Numbered from the stretch's first letter, positions 1 through 11,980 are shown. The stretch: DNA of 64,000 nucleotides from Chrysogorgia sp. JL179-B06 (GCA_035772405.1 JAYKKM010000504.1:913501-977500); one strand, 5' to 3'. The notes: a model not told the origin generated them from the sequence alone. Translations and numbers: made by a program.

Positions 1-310
1 ATAACTTCTGCCGACTAAAATATAACTTCTGCCGACTAAAATACAACTTCTGCCGACTAAAATATAACTTCTGCCGACTAAAATATAACTTCTGCCGACT
101 AAAATATAACTTCTGCCGACCAAAATATAACTTCTGCCGACTAAAATATAACTTCTGCCGACTAAAATATAACTTCTGCCGACTAAAATATAACTTCTGC
201 CGACTAAAATACAACTTCTGCCGACTAAAATATAACTTCTGCCGACCAAAATACAACTTCTGCCGACTAAAATACAACTTCTGCCGACTAAAATATAACT
301 TCTGCCGACT
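1..310. repeat. 21-bp minisatellite, about 15 copies
   Basis: Direct repeats of a 21-bp unit with core CTTCTGCCGACTAAAAT run from the window edge. Copies differ by single C/T changes (ATATAACTT versus ATACAACTT; GACTAAAA versus GACCAAAA). The last copy decays at about 310. The array continues beyond the window on the left. No coding potential is seen. Confidence 0.97.
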
Positions 311-375
311 GAAACTCGTAAAAAGATTTTTTTGGGTGTCACAACCCCCACACCCCCCGTAGCTCCGGGCCTGAA

Positions 376-560
376 TAATCCCCTCGCCCGGCGCGAAGCG
401 CCGGCCGAAGGCCTGAGGGCGAGGGTGCTAATATCGACCGGCGTTTAGTCCCTTATCACGCGAGATCCAAGTGTTCCTGATTTCGCATCGGGTTTATAGG
501 TATATTTATATATATGCATCAACCGTCCTCATGCGTGCCATCGGAAAATTTGACCCTGGT
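376..560. repeat. Dispersed GC-rich fold-back repeat, copy 1
   Basis: An outer inverted repeat (CCCTCGCC at about 381, GGCGAGGG at about 417) encloses two GAA-loop hairpins, CGGCGC-GAA-GCGCCG and GCC-GAA-GGC, so a single strand would fold as a three-way junction. The following roughly 140 bp (from GCTAATATCGACCGGCG to CATCGGAAAAT) recur at 49081-49290, which makes this a dispersed repeat and not a chance palindrome. It sits in AT-rich surroundings. Confidence 0.85.
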
Positions 561-1401
561 GACTAGATATGGTAAATATCTGCATTGAATTAATGAAGAT
601 TTGTGTTCAAAAAGATTGTGAAAAGGCAGTGAAAATGCAATATATCGTCGTCGGAAGATGTCAAGTTCGTAAATCAAGTTTTATACGTAATAATCAAAGA
701 CAGACACAAGTAAAAGGTAAAAGGACTATTATAATGATGTACATTGTGATTTTCTCACCGGTCTGTGTTGAGCAATTAATTTGCCTTTTCTGCATAGTTT
801 TTTTTGGTTAGGGTTAGCAATTTGGTTAGGATTAGGTTTAGGATTTCGTTGAATTCTAAGAGACTATAGCGTCGTACGGCTACCGTACGAATAGCCATTA
901 CCTTCAGTTAATTTTTGACTTGACTCGCTATAAATTTTAATGTAATTTAAATAATTGTACACTGTGTTGTGTATTTGCAAGCTCCGAAATCTAATAGACA
1001 CATTTTGAAATACTTAACAGAGAGATTTGGGAAAATTTGAAGGTGTGTAATGTTTTAAATTTTCAAAACATATATGTATAATATTTTGAGTTGGAATTAA
1101 ATATCAGGCTTGGACTGGCCATTGACAAGATGGCACAATGGCCAGTCCTAGCCTGTTTAAAATATATACCATTTGTTCTTTATAATACTGCTGAATAGTA
1201 AGTGTAGTACAAATTTTGGAATTGCATGTACAGTATGTTTATTATTTGATTAAAATTATAAATACTATATGCTTGATAATTAGCCTATATATACAGTAGT
1301 TTAGGGTGAAAAAACATGCATACTATTACTGTGTTTATATGACCTGGGCCTGGCCTACAATTTTGTAGCAATAAACAAGCATTACTGTGTATACTTGTCA
1401 G
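561..1401. other. Non-coding stretch; short hairpin and degenerate TTAGG-like tract
   Basis: An 80-codon open frame at 569-811 has no protein character. A degenerate GGTTAGG-like tract lies at about 807-842. A near-perfect 20-bp inverted repeat (1105-1124 and 1136-1155, core TTGGACTGGCCATTG) makes a hairpin. Nothing else is recognised. Confidence 0.5.
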
Positions 1402-2124
1402 CCCTTACGAAATTGTAACATATTTAAAACATATTTAAATATGTTTAAAATATGTTTCAATACTCGTAGTTAAATTGGAAACATGTTTAAAACAGGTTGC
1501 TCTATTTTTGTCAAAAGTTGGATATGTTTTAAACATGTTCCGCAGATATGTTTTAAACATGTCACTATGAGATATGTTTTAAACATATTGCGTCACTAAG
1601 ACTTGGTCTTGCATTATTGAGTTCTATATAGCTAGCTGTCTTTACTGTTTTAATTAAATCAATGTTTCGCATAAATTGGTAGATATATCATTAAAATTTT
1701 GAAATCCAAATACATAGTCCCTCCAATTACAGTAGATGCAACAACCTCGCGCATTAGCCAAAAAATAAGCTGACAAGTTTACAATGGTATTAATAGAACT
1801 GCAGTCATTAATATATTAATGTTTTTCTTCTCGTCTTTATCTTTATGAAATCTTTTATTCACTGCCCGCAAAGGATTGTAGGAAAATCGACAAGTCGCCA
1901 GCTTTTAGTAATGAAAAACAATTGAATAGCTGATTTCACTAATATCATAAAAGAAATTGAATGCATCATTGTCTTTATATATGCAGGTTGTCTACACACC
2001 AAATCTGTCTAACATAATACACGTGTCACCAATATCCTCTTCTAAAAGCTCTGAACATGCTATGAAAATGCCGACCGGACTTTATTCCCTAACATAGCAC
2101 GTGATCAGAGTGACACGTGATGTT

Positions 2125-2447
2125 ATGGCGCGCAATATTTCGTATTCGTCGCTTCGCGATTTTACATGTTCTGCGTCCGAAGAGATCAGCTCGCGTATCT
2201 TTATAACTTTATTTGACGTATGAAACCTATCTAGAAGCCAGATGAAATACGTATTGATCCACTGGACTTCTACCAACTAGACGACTATCCTTACTGAAGA
2301 TTTTGTTCGCGATTATGCTCGTTATTCCGAAGAAAGAAGGCATGGAATTAATCATGCACTGTTGTTTTCTCAAAGCAGTGGTCAAACGGTCAAACCGCCT
2401 AAAGGTGACTGGAAAGCGTATCTGGGGCGCGTAATTGCTGCGACTGG
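2125..2447 (+). pseudogene. Exon-like coding remnant inside element A
   Basis: An ATG at 2125 opens 32 codons (MARNISYSSLRDF...). After a frame change the next stretch reads KYVLIHWTSTN, an in-frame TAG, then TTILTEDFVRDYARYSEE, and runs open to a consensus-like splice donor (GCGACTG|GTGAGT, exon end 2447). Its composition is protein-like, with a K-Y-V-L-x-x-W start and a later W-K-A-Y-L-G-R segment. I do not recognise the family with certainty; it resembles N-terminal modules of proteins carried by large animal DNA transposons. Broken by one frameshift and one stop. Confidence 0.4.
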
Positions 2448-3028
2448 TGAGTTGTATATAATTTGTTCATGACTTTGGCGATAATCTACTTCTCTCTTAA
2501 TGTTTAATAATACTTATATTTGTATTTCATAATTGCGAATCGCCATAAATTTTGGACGGCATTGATATATTCGTCGAGTGAGTACTGAGTCGCTGTTCGT
2601 ATAAACTGGGATGAAACATTTATATTGATCAGCTTTCGTCAATTGCTCATAAGACCTTTGTAAGTTTGCTGAAAAGGTTTTATGAGCCAGTTAAGCCCCT
2701 GAAGGCTGAAGGAAAATGCACCAATATTACTGTAGAACTGTTTATTATATTAAATCTTGCTCTTCATGAAAGCAATTTATAAACTGATTTAATTCTAAGA
2801 GAAACTGGTTGCTGGTTGGAACTTAGTTATGACAATGTTGAAGTTATAGCTAATGAACGAAAACTTTGAGTGTGAAGATCCAACTGAGATGGGTTGTGAA
2901 AAATAAAAATTCAAGGCAACAAGTTCAGTATTATATGATGGTGGTATTAATGCCATTATGAAGTGAATGGGGATATTTTACTGAGAATATTTGCATTTAC
3001 ACTACATTAATTGGATGACATATTAAAG

Positions 3029-3091
3029 TTATAGTGAAGGAAAATTGTAAGTGTGATAAACCGACTGGAACCAGTTGCGAAAAATGCAACT
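3029..3091 (+). repeat. Fragment of the SINE body seen at 57.3 kb
   Basis: GTGAAGGAAAATTG and CCAGTTGCGAAAAATGCAACT match the inner part of the SINE at 57250-57425 in the same strand sense (that SINE reads on the minus strand). A more diverged stretch at about 2863-2915 may be another remnant. Both lie inside element A. Confidence 0.55.
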
Positions 3092-4972
3092 ACAAGACTA
3101 GCCTGTGTCACACCCCTGACTCGTCTCGGTAAGAGTAAGTATGAGTACTTACAAGAGTAATCCTGTAGACTTTCCTTGGAAAAAATATGTGTTGTTATGT
3201 GTTTAAATTTTAACAATGAGAGACCTATTATTCCTCTCTAAAAAAGTCCCCTCAAGTCTTTAATAATACTTTAAGGTTTTTGTTGAAATCTAAATTTAGA
3301 GTGTACGTACTATAACACCAAAGCCATTGGATAATTATCATTCAATGGCATCAAGACAACCAACAAACTAGTGCTCGACTATCGCCAATGCTGATTCTAA
3401 TTGGCTATGCTACTATAAGTCTATTTGTAATAGACCACAAAAAGTGATAAGCACCGGTTTTGAAAATCAAAACAATGCAGAAACTTTGCGGTTTGTCTTT
3501 AAAATAAAAAATAAATTTTCATATTTTAAGTTTGACTGACTAGTTTGTTGATACTAAAACAATTAACTTGTGATGAGCGTTAGATAACTATGCTTGCATA
3601 GAAAAATTGACTACTATGTTTATCTGCCTAAATGTATCACTATGGATCTGGACTATAGGTCAATGTTGTAGGTCAAGCGAGGGGTTGATTCTGCATTCTC
3701 ATCTCTAAACTTCTCTTTCATTATTTCCTTTCAAATGAAAAAGTAATTAATAAAAGCAAGTATTTAGGGCTACAGTACTGTACCTTTTCACTTGAATTTT
3801 TTAAAAATACCTCTAGAAATATCTCTTTTATAGGACTACCATATATCCCTCTTATTAATATTTTAAAATTTATATATTTCTTTATTTTCAGCTCATGTCC
3901 TGAAGCACTTCTCTAACATGTTATTGAAACAAAACATTGATAATATTACTGTAAATTTCGTGTTTTTAGGGAAAATTGATAGAAACACCACGTTCAGTTA
4001 TTTCTTGCAAAACTCTTAGCCTTTGACACTGACTCATGCCTTAATTAGACCTATAATTCCTCTGATGAATTAGGACAGAGTAACTAGGTCCACAGCTTAG
4101 CAGGATATAAATAAACAGTGTTTCAACCAAATATTGTTACTAATTAGTTTTAAATGGGCTTTTAGTGAAATATGTGTGCGAATTACTAAAACAAGATGTT
4201 AACCTGGGCCAGTTGTTTGAATGTCCATTAATTGGGCATGATAATATCATGTTTACCTTGATTAGGACCTGTAATATACTATTGAGAAATATTTTTTATG
4301 TAGATTTCAAAACCTACCAGTATGTTGTTGACATATTTAGTTAATAAATTATTGAACTTCTATTTTTGTTTCTGTGTATCATTCAGGAATCATTCAGAGA
4401 ACATTGTTACTTTGCACAACTTGTCAAAGAGTAGAATGAACCTCATAAAGGAGTAGAAATGACCCAAAAATGAAATGACCCACTTTTTGATCATATAAAC
4501 AGACATTTACTAAACCAACATCATTGCAGTCAGCTAGCAAACATATATTGCACTTGAAGAAGTGTCTACAAATATAAATGTTACTTTCTAATTCTCTTTT
4601 AGACCTTTTTCTTGAATAGTTTTTATACACTTAGTTTCTATTGAGAATATTAATTTTGCAATTTATTATAGTATTTAGATTATAATAAGTAAAATTATTT
4701 GCATATTGTAATTGTATATATTTTACAACAGCAATATATGTTTAAAATATGTAAATGAGAATATGTTTAAAAATTGTTAAAATTTGTATTAAAAACATGT
4801 TTAATGTTCGAATTTTATAGTGTTTTTTTTATGTTTTAAACATAGATAAAACATATATCAAATATATATTTTAAATATGTTTAAAACATATTTTAAATAT
4901 ATATTGCTAAACATGTTTTAGATATGTTTAATTTTGACAAGGGAGTGTTAATACTTAATATATACATTGCTG

Positions 4973-5115
4973 TAGTGAATAAGGGAGAGCTCGGGGGGAA
5001 ACAGACGATACAGTACATGGATGATTGTCAAGCAAGCTCATATCCTCAGAAAAATTATTCTGTGTCCCGGACATGGATAACTTTCTGATTTCCAGTGAGA
5101 TGCTCTGACCATTCA
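4973..5115. repeat. Diverged half of the T-arm palindrome family
   Basis: GGGAGAGCTCGGGG, GACGATAC, CATGGATGATTGTCAAGC and the CTCAGAAAAATTATTCTG stretch align with the left arm of the palindromes at 23336-23756. Here the second arm is missing or replaced. Confidence 0.6.
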
Positions 5116-5303
5116 AGAGCTACCAAGACACAGATGGTGAGTGAACGTTACATTTGTGTACTGATTCTATTGATATAACAGCAGTGTATATATTAACACA
5201 CCCAATCATTAGTCATTACTGAAATATATAGTAACTGGTGTGCATAGGCAGTACATATATCATTAGAACCAGTGCATCATTGTAACCTCTCCATCTGAAT
5301 CTC

Positions 5304-5372
5304 GATGGCTCAATGGTTAAAGGCCGTCACTGGCAATAAGAAGGTTATAATTTTTTCAACCAGGAATATTAT
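5304..5372 (+). repeat. Degenerate tRNA-like SINE head
   Basis: GATGGCTCAATGGTTAAAGG resembles a tRNA A box (TGGCTCAATGGTTA), but the expected B box downstream (about 5343-5365) is eroded. It is not a functional tRNA: no acceptor stem can be drawn. Confidence 0.4.
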
Positions 5373-5399
5373 GTTTCTGACGATATGATCTTGACGTCC

Positions 5400-7700
5400 A
5401 TGTTTTGTATACTGGCATGTATTCCATATAACTGTATAATCTGTGTTTACAGTACGCCATCCATTATGGAACATGTTAGACCTACAGTACAGTAGCTGGC
5501 CTAGTGGGTCACAACTTATTCTGTCAATGTAAAATACAGCTTATTATTATGTTCACATTGGGTATGTTGACACTACTGTGTGTGTTAGCTAGATCATTGT
5601 CGACAAGCAGACTAGGCATGGCATGCTGAATATAGGTTATAATACAGTATATATGTGCAGTGGTGCACGGTGATATAATTTAGATACTATAGTACACAAT
5701 GCCATATATATGCTTTGTTACATGGCAAATATGGTATCTGCAATCTGCATTATTATTATTAGTATTATTATTGTTAATGCATTATTATTAGTAGTATTAA
5801 TAATAATAATACAATAATATTTATACAGGATAGCCCCTTCAATGCTAACACTGGTATCAATATATGGTGTCTTTTTTTCTAACAAATTACAGTTGTTACA
5901 AATTTCAACACATATTCACAAATGTACAGTACAATGTTACAAAAACTAATTTTAACTCAAAAGTTGTATATCCTTCACATATTGTCAATTAAGGCAATAG
6001 ATAATGGTGCTATAACATGTATGAACAGATTAATTGAAACATGGAAAATAGCTCTTTACTGGTAGATATGATGTTAAAATGCCATGGAATTTCCTAACTA
6101 GCATTACACAATGTAACTTGCTTCTAATACAAGAGGTACAAAACTTAGGAAAGATCATTTTTCCTGACATGCATAGAGACCTCTGATTATGACCATCAAT
6201 ATTTAGTTATCCATATTCCTGCCAGCTCCATGTCACAGTAGTCCAATGTGGGTAGAATTATCAACTTACTGTACCTTGGAGTAGAATCCCTAATATGTCT
6301 TAGTAAATCTAATTTGAATGGACCCCTATACATTTGCAATATATGCATGCCATCCGTCGACATTTGAACAAATTTGATTTTTTTAAAGGACACTCATTGT
6401 GTGATAGAGATGCACTTTCTTCCTTCAACAGCCTTTGGTGTCCATACACACAATAATGCATTGATTATTTCGTGAGTCATCAATATTGTGATAAAAGTAA
6501 TTTCTTTCTTAGTGATTGATGGTAGAAACAGCAGTAGACCCCCCACTATTCTGTTGCTGCACTCAAAAATTAAAAAGTTTAATTGGGCTGCATGTATTTA
6601 TTTTGATGTCCTATGAAACAATTAAATTCAGACAATACAAAGCTCTGAGAGATATTGTCCACTGAAAATTTATTTACTGTAGTTTGGCAAATGAAGTGGC
6701 TATTATCTAATTCAAGTAATTTAGAACTAAAATAAGTACTGTGCTAAGTTTCAAACAGCAATTGGGCGAGGGGTTGTTGCGTATACGTATTTCTAGTATA
6801 TGTCTAAATAAGCCGGAGAATACAATGGAATTTCCTTCCAACAAACACAAGGAAATTACTTCGTTTAACATCTTTAAATTAACATGTTTAACTATATTTT
6901 AAAAAGTGACATCGTTTGCCATATTTGTAATTCTTGAATCGTTTCACTTTCTCTATCATTCACATCTGTATTATAGATATGATCTTGAAAATATTATTAG
7001 TTATTGTTAGATGTAGTTATATAATTATAAATACTGTTCATACTGTTTATATTTGTACAGCAAAAGGAGTATTTTTAGAATGAAAGTTTAAATATTAAAC
7101 TTATAGTAAATATTAACGACCTGCAGTTCCATTCAGTTTCAACGCTTACAGATCTTCTTTCAGTTTTCGTTGCTTAAAGCATTGAATTCTATACACGAGT
7201 TCCGGTTGTAAATCTAAATATTTAACATTACAGAAATATCCCACAAATATCCTGAACGCTTCTCTATAAAATGTGCCATATAGTTAGTTTAATAGTATTA
7301 AATTCTCACTATAAACATCGACGACATTAGTAACACAAGAAGAATCTTTGCGGTCTACAAAAATTACTGGATATGACAACTAAATTGTTTGTTGAAAAAG
7401 TAAGTAGCATAGTGTAAAATTTGACTTATTTTTCTGGTTTCGGCGTGCATGATAAACTGGTTGCGGATCCGATTGAAAAGTTGATTAAATCTCTAGTATA
7501 GCATTCAGACATACCATCAACAAATGAATTAGGTCATATATCTCAAGCAGCAGAATATTGTATTCGAAATAGTGAATCATGGTTTGATCGCAGGGGTCAC
7601 GGACGTTAAAATTTCTAAGATACAAACCTTTATAGAACATCAACGCAAAGCTCAAATAATGAAACATCAAGTTGAAATTTGTTAACTTATCTTAATATAT
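5400..7700. other. AT-rich non-coding stretch, nothing recognised
   Basis: Only short random open frames and an ATT/TAA-rich patch (about 5747-5815). A 35-bp motif at 6771-6805 (GGGCGAGGGGTTGTTGCG, then CGTATTTCTAGT) recurs inverted at about 16521-16556 and directly at about 50119-50153. No gene is supported. Confidence 0.5.
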
Positions 7701-7720
7701 GCTGCTAATTTCTTGCAGAT

Positions 7721-8117
7721 TCTTGAACATATTTTGGTAGTATTGTACGTGATGTGCGTTATCTCAGACCAGGGTAAAGTGACAGGAACTTCTACTTCAT
7801 GTCTTGCAAAAGCAATTACGACTTTTAAATCTGAGAGAGATCCACGTATCATAACAAGTTACTTGTGCAAATCAGGTTGCCAAAGCGTCTCAGCGACAGT
7901 TTCCTACTTGGAAAAAGTAACTAAAGACATTGTTATAGGATGCCTACCAAACAACCTTGCAAGCAAAATAAATCAACAAGTTTTTTTCAGAAATAACGAA
8001 AAAATAATCAAGTGTATAAATTCTTCTGCTGTGACCGTTTCGTATCCAGTTGTGAAGCGAATTAAGCAGAATAAGTTGGTTACACAACGAAAGAAAATAG
8101 TTATCGGATGTATCTAG
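7721..8117 (+). CDS. Possible exon of an unrecognised protein
   Basis: A good splice acceptor (CTAATTTCTTGCAG, ending 7720) precedes about 131 open codons to a TAG. The product is basic and Ser/Thr-rich with several Cys (LAKAITTF, SYLCKSGCQS, VSYPVVKRIKQNK). Its composition is more protein-like than its neighbours, but I recognise no domain and find no further exons. It could be a transposon remnant or chance. It is listed because the length and the acceptor together are unusual here. Confidence 0.3.
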
Positions 8118-8594
8118 TGAACTGATATATATGCTCACGAGTGGAAAGATCGAGGATTTTAATATTGTACCAAAGCATGTTAGATTTTTCAGAGAGCCTA
8201 TCCAAGAATATTTACATATATGATAATTTAGATGAAGTCGCGTATAGCGTAGAAGTTTGGCGTGTATTCTGGATAGCTTCAAAGCTTCTGGGTAGCACAT
8301 ATATACACACCATATATGTACAATTTAATTAATTAATAATTAATATAATATTTATGATTATTTGTGAATTTAATGTTCAATAAATACATTTCAGTTTTCG
8401 CATTAATTTTGTCTAATTATAATAAATTGTTTGCTACTCAAACTTTGCTACCCCGTCTGTGACTCATAGTAATTTTTCTGAGTTTGCGTTGTAGCTTGAG
8501 TAGCAGACTATACTTTATCAAATAATTTTACTCTACGCGCGCTGTGGTTGGTCAGCTTCCCGGTCTCGATCAGGCTAAGGAGACCGGAATGACG

Positions 8595-9150
8595 TGACCA
8601 TAATGAATGGGCAAAGACCTGGCAATTAGACTTTAATATTACCAAATGCTACCATCTGGGAATTACAAACAATTAAGGTGATCCCTGCTTCTTTTAACTA
8701 CCTGATAGATAAATGGCCGTGCTATCTCCAGAACAGACTCAACTAAATACCTGGGAATCACAATAATAGCGTAGAGTCTGGCTGCTATTAATAGCTAAAA
8801 AAGCGGACAAACAAACCAAATTTGACTCACAAATGATTGCAAATGAGCTATTTCTAATTTTGTTATGGTCGCAAGAATTATGGGTAAAAGCGGAAAAACA
8901 TCGGTACTGACGTCATCTCGACGGAGCGCTATTAAAAAGCTTAATTGGAATCAGCATTGCGATAACATCTGTAAAAAAGCAAATGGTACACTTGGACTTC
9001 TGAGACGAGTACTGGGGGATTGTGCAGAGATGTGAAAAGCAAGGCATATTTAACTCTTGTACGCCCTAATATGTGAGAAAACCATTTACGAAACGCATTT
9101 CTGCCAGATTGTCCATGACATCCATAACCCCTAAAAAGAATACAGAGAGC
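8595..9150 (+). pseudogene. LINE reverse-transcriptase C-terminal fragment
   Basis: Disjointed frames read WQL-x-FNITKCYHLGIT (8610-8670), STKYLGITI (about 8735-8765) and, after about 160 unrelated bases, WNQHCDNICKKANGTLGLLR (8946 onward), then a stretch like KAYLTLVRPN. This is the usual post-catalytic region of CR1/Jockey-type RTs (thumb and connection: N-x-x-K-C, KYLG, GLLRR). It is broken by stops, frameshifts and an insertion at about 8770-8930. It is a dead fragment separate from the LINE at 11.7 kb. Confidence 0.7.
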
Positions 9151-9266
9151 TAGCGTGATTAAATGCGATGTAAATAAATAGTGTTTATATAGCATCACAC
9201 AACTTTGATCACACAGATCTAACTTGAAGAGGTTGTTTCGTATTAAATAGAAATATTAACACTTAC

Positions 9267-9736
9267 CAATGGCTTATGCAATGTGCTTCGTCGACTACAA
9301 TTCCAAACACACGTTGTTTATAGATGTGTTATCCAATTAACTCCCTCATGAGTTCATTGCTGAGCAGCGATTCGGGAGAGGAATATACAATGGTGTAGTC
9401 ACCAGACTTGAGTCTCTCGTCATCAAAATATTTTTCCGATAAGGATATAGCACTTATTCTTTGCTTTCTCAACTGAGTGACCTGCTCTTGCATGAGGGTA
9501 ACCAACGGGCTTATGACCGGAACAATTGGATCCATACAAAGAGCAAGCTGTTTTACCACTAAAGGAGCCATTTGGTAAATCAGCGATTTACCAAAACCTG
9601 TTGGCAGGTTAACGAATACACCACGCTTATAAATGAAGCTGTACAAATATTCCAGTTGTTCTTGTTTCAATATATCAATTGAAAAGATCTGTTTAACATC
9701 CTCGACTGCTTTAAGAAATCCTTCGTAATCGAACAA
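9267..9736 (-). pseudogene. RecQ-like DNA helicase, one exon with an in-frame stop
   Basis: The minus strand encodes the N-terminal half of a superfamily-2 helicase: a motif 0-like region (residues 18-35), Walker A LPTGFGKSLIYQ (about 44-55), motif Ia VISPLVTLMQEQ, and, past one in-frame TAA (9329-9331), DEAHCISHW (motif II of RecQ). The W codon is split by a splice donor (TG|GTAAGT, exon end 9267). The frame before and after the stop is continuous, so a single nonsense change broke it. No ATG opens the frame: it starts at TTG, and a stray T in ACATTG may have destroyed one. RecQ proteins unwind DNA 3'-5' using ATP. Short intron-poor RecQ-like copies are often multicopy in cnidarian genomes and may travel with transposons. 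Later exons are not found nearby. Confidence 0.75.
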
Positions 9737-9802
9737 TGTTTACGAAATTCTCGGCATGAAATTAAGTATACAAAATAAAGCATTTTAACCAATCAAATGC
9801 TG

Positions 9803-9899
9803 CCGGCGAATTTCCGTCGGCAGCTGTACGGCATTAGTGTTGATTGATCGCAGACTGTTTCTCTTCCGCTCCCGCGGGGGGGGGGGGGGGGGGGGGGGG
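9803..9899. repeat. GC hairpin and poly-G tract
   Basis: CTGCCGGCG and CGTCGGCAG (about 9805-9830) form a short hairpin around AATTTC. A 24-base run of G follows at 9876-9899, next to GCTCCCGCG. Such runs can form quadruplexes and are prone to sequencing error. Confidence 0.6.
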
Positions 9900-10037
9900 T
9901 GTGCGGGCGAGAGGCAGGCTGCTATCGCAGACTAAAGTTGTTCGAATTGTTGCAGAAAGTAGACTATAGAATTCTACGTTCTGCAATGATTGGAGAAACT
10001 ATTTTCAGCATTGCACAGTGAACACCCGCATATGGAA

Positions 10038-10160
10038 CTTGTCTCACAATGCGAAACTTTGCGAGTCAAGTGGCACTTATATCGTTGCCTGACGTAACAC
10101 CTCCTTTCATGCAACTGCAACGTAGCAGATTAAGCCATTGCGAGACAAGTTGCACGAAAA
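10038..10160. repeat. Inverted repeat (fold-back)
   Basis: AACTTGTCTCACAATGCG at about 10038 is mirrored by CATTGCGAGACAAGTTGC at about 10137, with a 70-100 bp spacer that includes partial inner pairing (AACTTTGCGAG). Probably a small fold-back element; no target duplication was identified. Confidence 0.6.
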
Positions 10161-10169
10161 ATTGCATAG

Positions 10170-10880
10170 TTTAACACCACCTTAAACATCCCGGACTGGA
10201 ATCTGAAGCTGCGTTACCGGACGAATTTGGATCCTATATGAAATTCGTGCGGTTAGACCTTGCGTTTTCACGGATCTGCTCTACCCGGACTAATTTCGTA
10301 CCGCCTAACCTGACTAGTTTTATACCTGCAAAAAAGCAGGTCTACTTTTGTATCCGGTGTCCAGTACCAAATTCGTTCCAAATTCGTTCCAAATTAAACA
10401 CTTTCGACCGAATAAATTTGGTACCAATGTCACTTTTTAGGATTGAGCCCTAGTGAGATTTGGCCAGGTAACCTAATTCGTTCAGAAAGAGTATATTTTC
10501 GTTTTTGTATGTTGTTTTATTGCTTTTTAATCGAAAAGTTGTCACTACTAACAGCATGAGAAGACAAGTATTGTGCATTGTTACATTGATGCTTGGTATT
10601 CTTGCATCAATGGCATAATTTTTTCTCCCGATGATGTTAAATATGTCTGCTTACCAAATTTCACATGACAGCGAAATTTTAGAAACAGTTGTAGCGTCCA
10701 TCCTGACATTTTCTCCTTTTTGTCTACTGTTTGCTTTGGTTTCGAAATTTTATCAAGTTAAGGCGAGAAGTTATGAGTGTTAATCGACATGTTATGTCTT
10801 GATCAGTTCTCGTGTGAACATTTACGATTTTTGTGCGAGAAAAAGGCAGTACTTTCCTTGTGATAGTAGACAGGCTACTG
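10170..10880. other. Intergenic stretch, nothing firmly recognised
   Basis: Contains two adjacent copies of CAAATTCGTTC and several short palindromes (GGATCC, TTCGTGCGG). The 71-codon frame at 10238-10453 has no domain. No promoter or RNA gene could be defended. Confidence 0.4.
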
Positions 10881-10903
10881 GCTACGTATCTTTTATCTGA
10901 TTC

Positions 10904-11409
10904 GTGTTATTTTCTGTTTTAGGAGTCTTACAGGAAATATTTGTGAGTTCATCACTTGTGACAGTTTTGTTGATCACAGGAGCCATTGTGTTCGCGGGGA
11001 TTAAGAGTTCTATCAGATACTTATTGTATGGTATCACACAACATAAATTAAACGAAGCCATTAGTTGTACTCGTTCGTCCAACTCGCCCGTTGTCGTTGA
11101 GGAAACTACAACTCGCCCGTTGAGGCAAACTATAACTTGTCCGTTGAGGCAATCTACAACTACACAGCTACTGTATAAACACGAATCACTTGAAATGGGA
11201 GTAAGGATTGAGCAAATATACAGAGCTCGAATTGGTCCCCACAATATCGTTGCAAAAACCAAAGAGGATATTAAATCTCGAAGGTATTATTTGGAATGCA
11301 ATAGCAATATTAATATTATTATTATTCCGCTGTGTATTTTTAATAGTCTATCGTGTATGTTGCACTATTGTTAAGACTGGCAAATGATGTTGAGGAATAT
11401 CCAGGACCT
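10904..11409 (+). pseudogene. Transposon N-terminal remnant ending in a degenerate 2A-like motif
   Basis: An open frame (10904-11374) carries a hydrophobic segment (VTVLLITGAIVFAGI) and a Thr/Arg-rich repeat (TRPLRQT, CPLRQST). In another frame, immediately after its stop, the sequence reads VALLLRLANDVEEYPGP (ending 11409). This has the hydrophobic lead-in and D-V-E-x-x-P-G-P of a 2A translational-skipping peptide, except that Tyr replaces the essential Asn. It lies directly upstream of a LINE with a proper 2A-like motif, so it is probably the N-terminal part of a related or nested copy. One frameshift separates the two parts. Confidence 0.5.
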
Positions 11410-11953
11410 ATACTGTATATGATATAATAAGTGATACAATTTGTGCTGATTTTAGTCAAGGCAATTCAAGACAATTTGGACAAAATGCTGGTAAACAATG
11501 TGTTATTATTATATACTCAAGTAAAAGATACATTACAACTTCGGATTCACGATTTTTAAATACGATATTATGTGCTGGAAATAACCCTTTATACTTGCAT
11601 ACCTGTAGGTAATTCCATTAAAAATTTTTTTTGCTATTAATTGTGTGCCAGAATTAATTTCAATATATAGATGCAATCGAGCAAGACAAGACAAGATGGC
11701 GGGCCGTTTTCTAGCTCTGGCAATTGTTCTTGTCCTTGCCATTAACTTACACTCATGGCACTCGGATACCCAAAGAAAGAAAGCTAATAACAACATTGAT
11801 CACTGGAATTGCGTTTATAGTCCTCGCCTATCTGCTAGGATTGGTTTAGAAGTGATTTATCGCTCGAATCGTGGGTTTAATCGATCGGCTATATTTTACT
11901 TAGCATCTAACAACCCTAGACTGGGAACACTGTTATGCGTACTAATGCTTACG

Positions 11954-11980
11954 GGAAATATAGAGGTTAATCCTGGTCCG
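11954..11980 (+). other. 2A-like ribosome-skipping peptide
   Basis: Codons read GNIEVNPGP, preceded by LLCVLMLT. This fits the 2A consensus (D/N-I/V-E-x-N-P-G-P with a hydrophobic lead-in), with Asn for the usual Asp. 2A-like peptides at the N-terminus of APE-type non-LTR retrotransposons are known from several marine invertebrates. There they release the upstream peptide co-translationally, and N-terminal versions can act as signal sequences. The upstream part here does start with a hydrophobic, signal-like segment. Confidence 0.8.

Larger units (their letters stand above)
1402..4943. mobile_element. Element A: DNA transposon with subterminal palindrome arrays
   Basis: Imperfect terminal inverted repeats: the left end reads CCCTTACGAAATTGTAACAT and the right end, complemented, CCCTTGTCAAAATTAAACAT. 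The dinucleotide AG flanks both ends (1400-1401, 4944-4945), a possible 2-bp target duplication. Just inside each end lie arrays of a short palindrome, ATATGTTTTAAACATAT and variants (1418-1595 and 4733-4930). The interior (3.5 kb) has only short exon-like open stretches, notably 2125-2447, so this copy is non-autonomous or dead. The CCCTT termini and array layout match element D, and the layout also matches element C. Confidence 0.65.

Noticed and set aside
1..310. CRISPR-like array at the left edge
   Set aside because: The repeats are contiguous 21-bp units without unique spacers; it is a minisatellite in a eukaryotic genome.
4054..4080. CTGATGA followed by a short hairpin, possible hammerhead
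   Set aside because: No GAAA box and no stem I partner.
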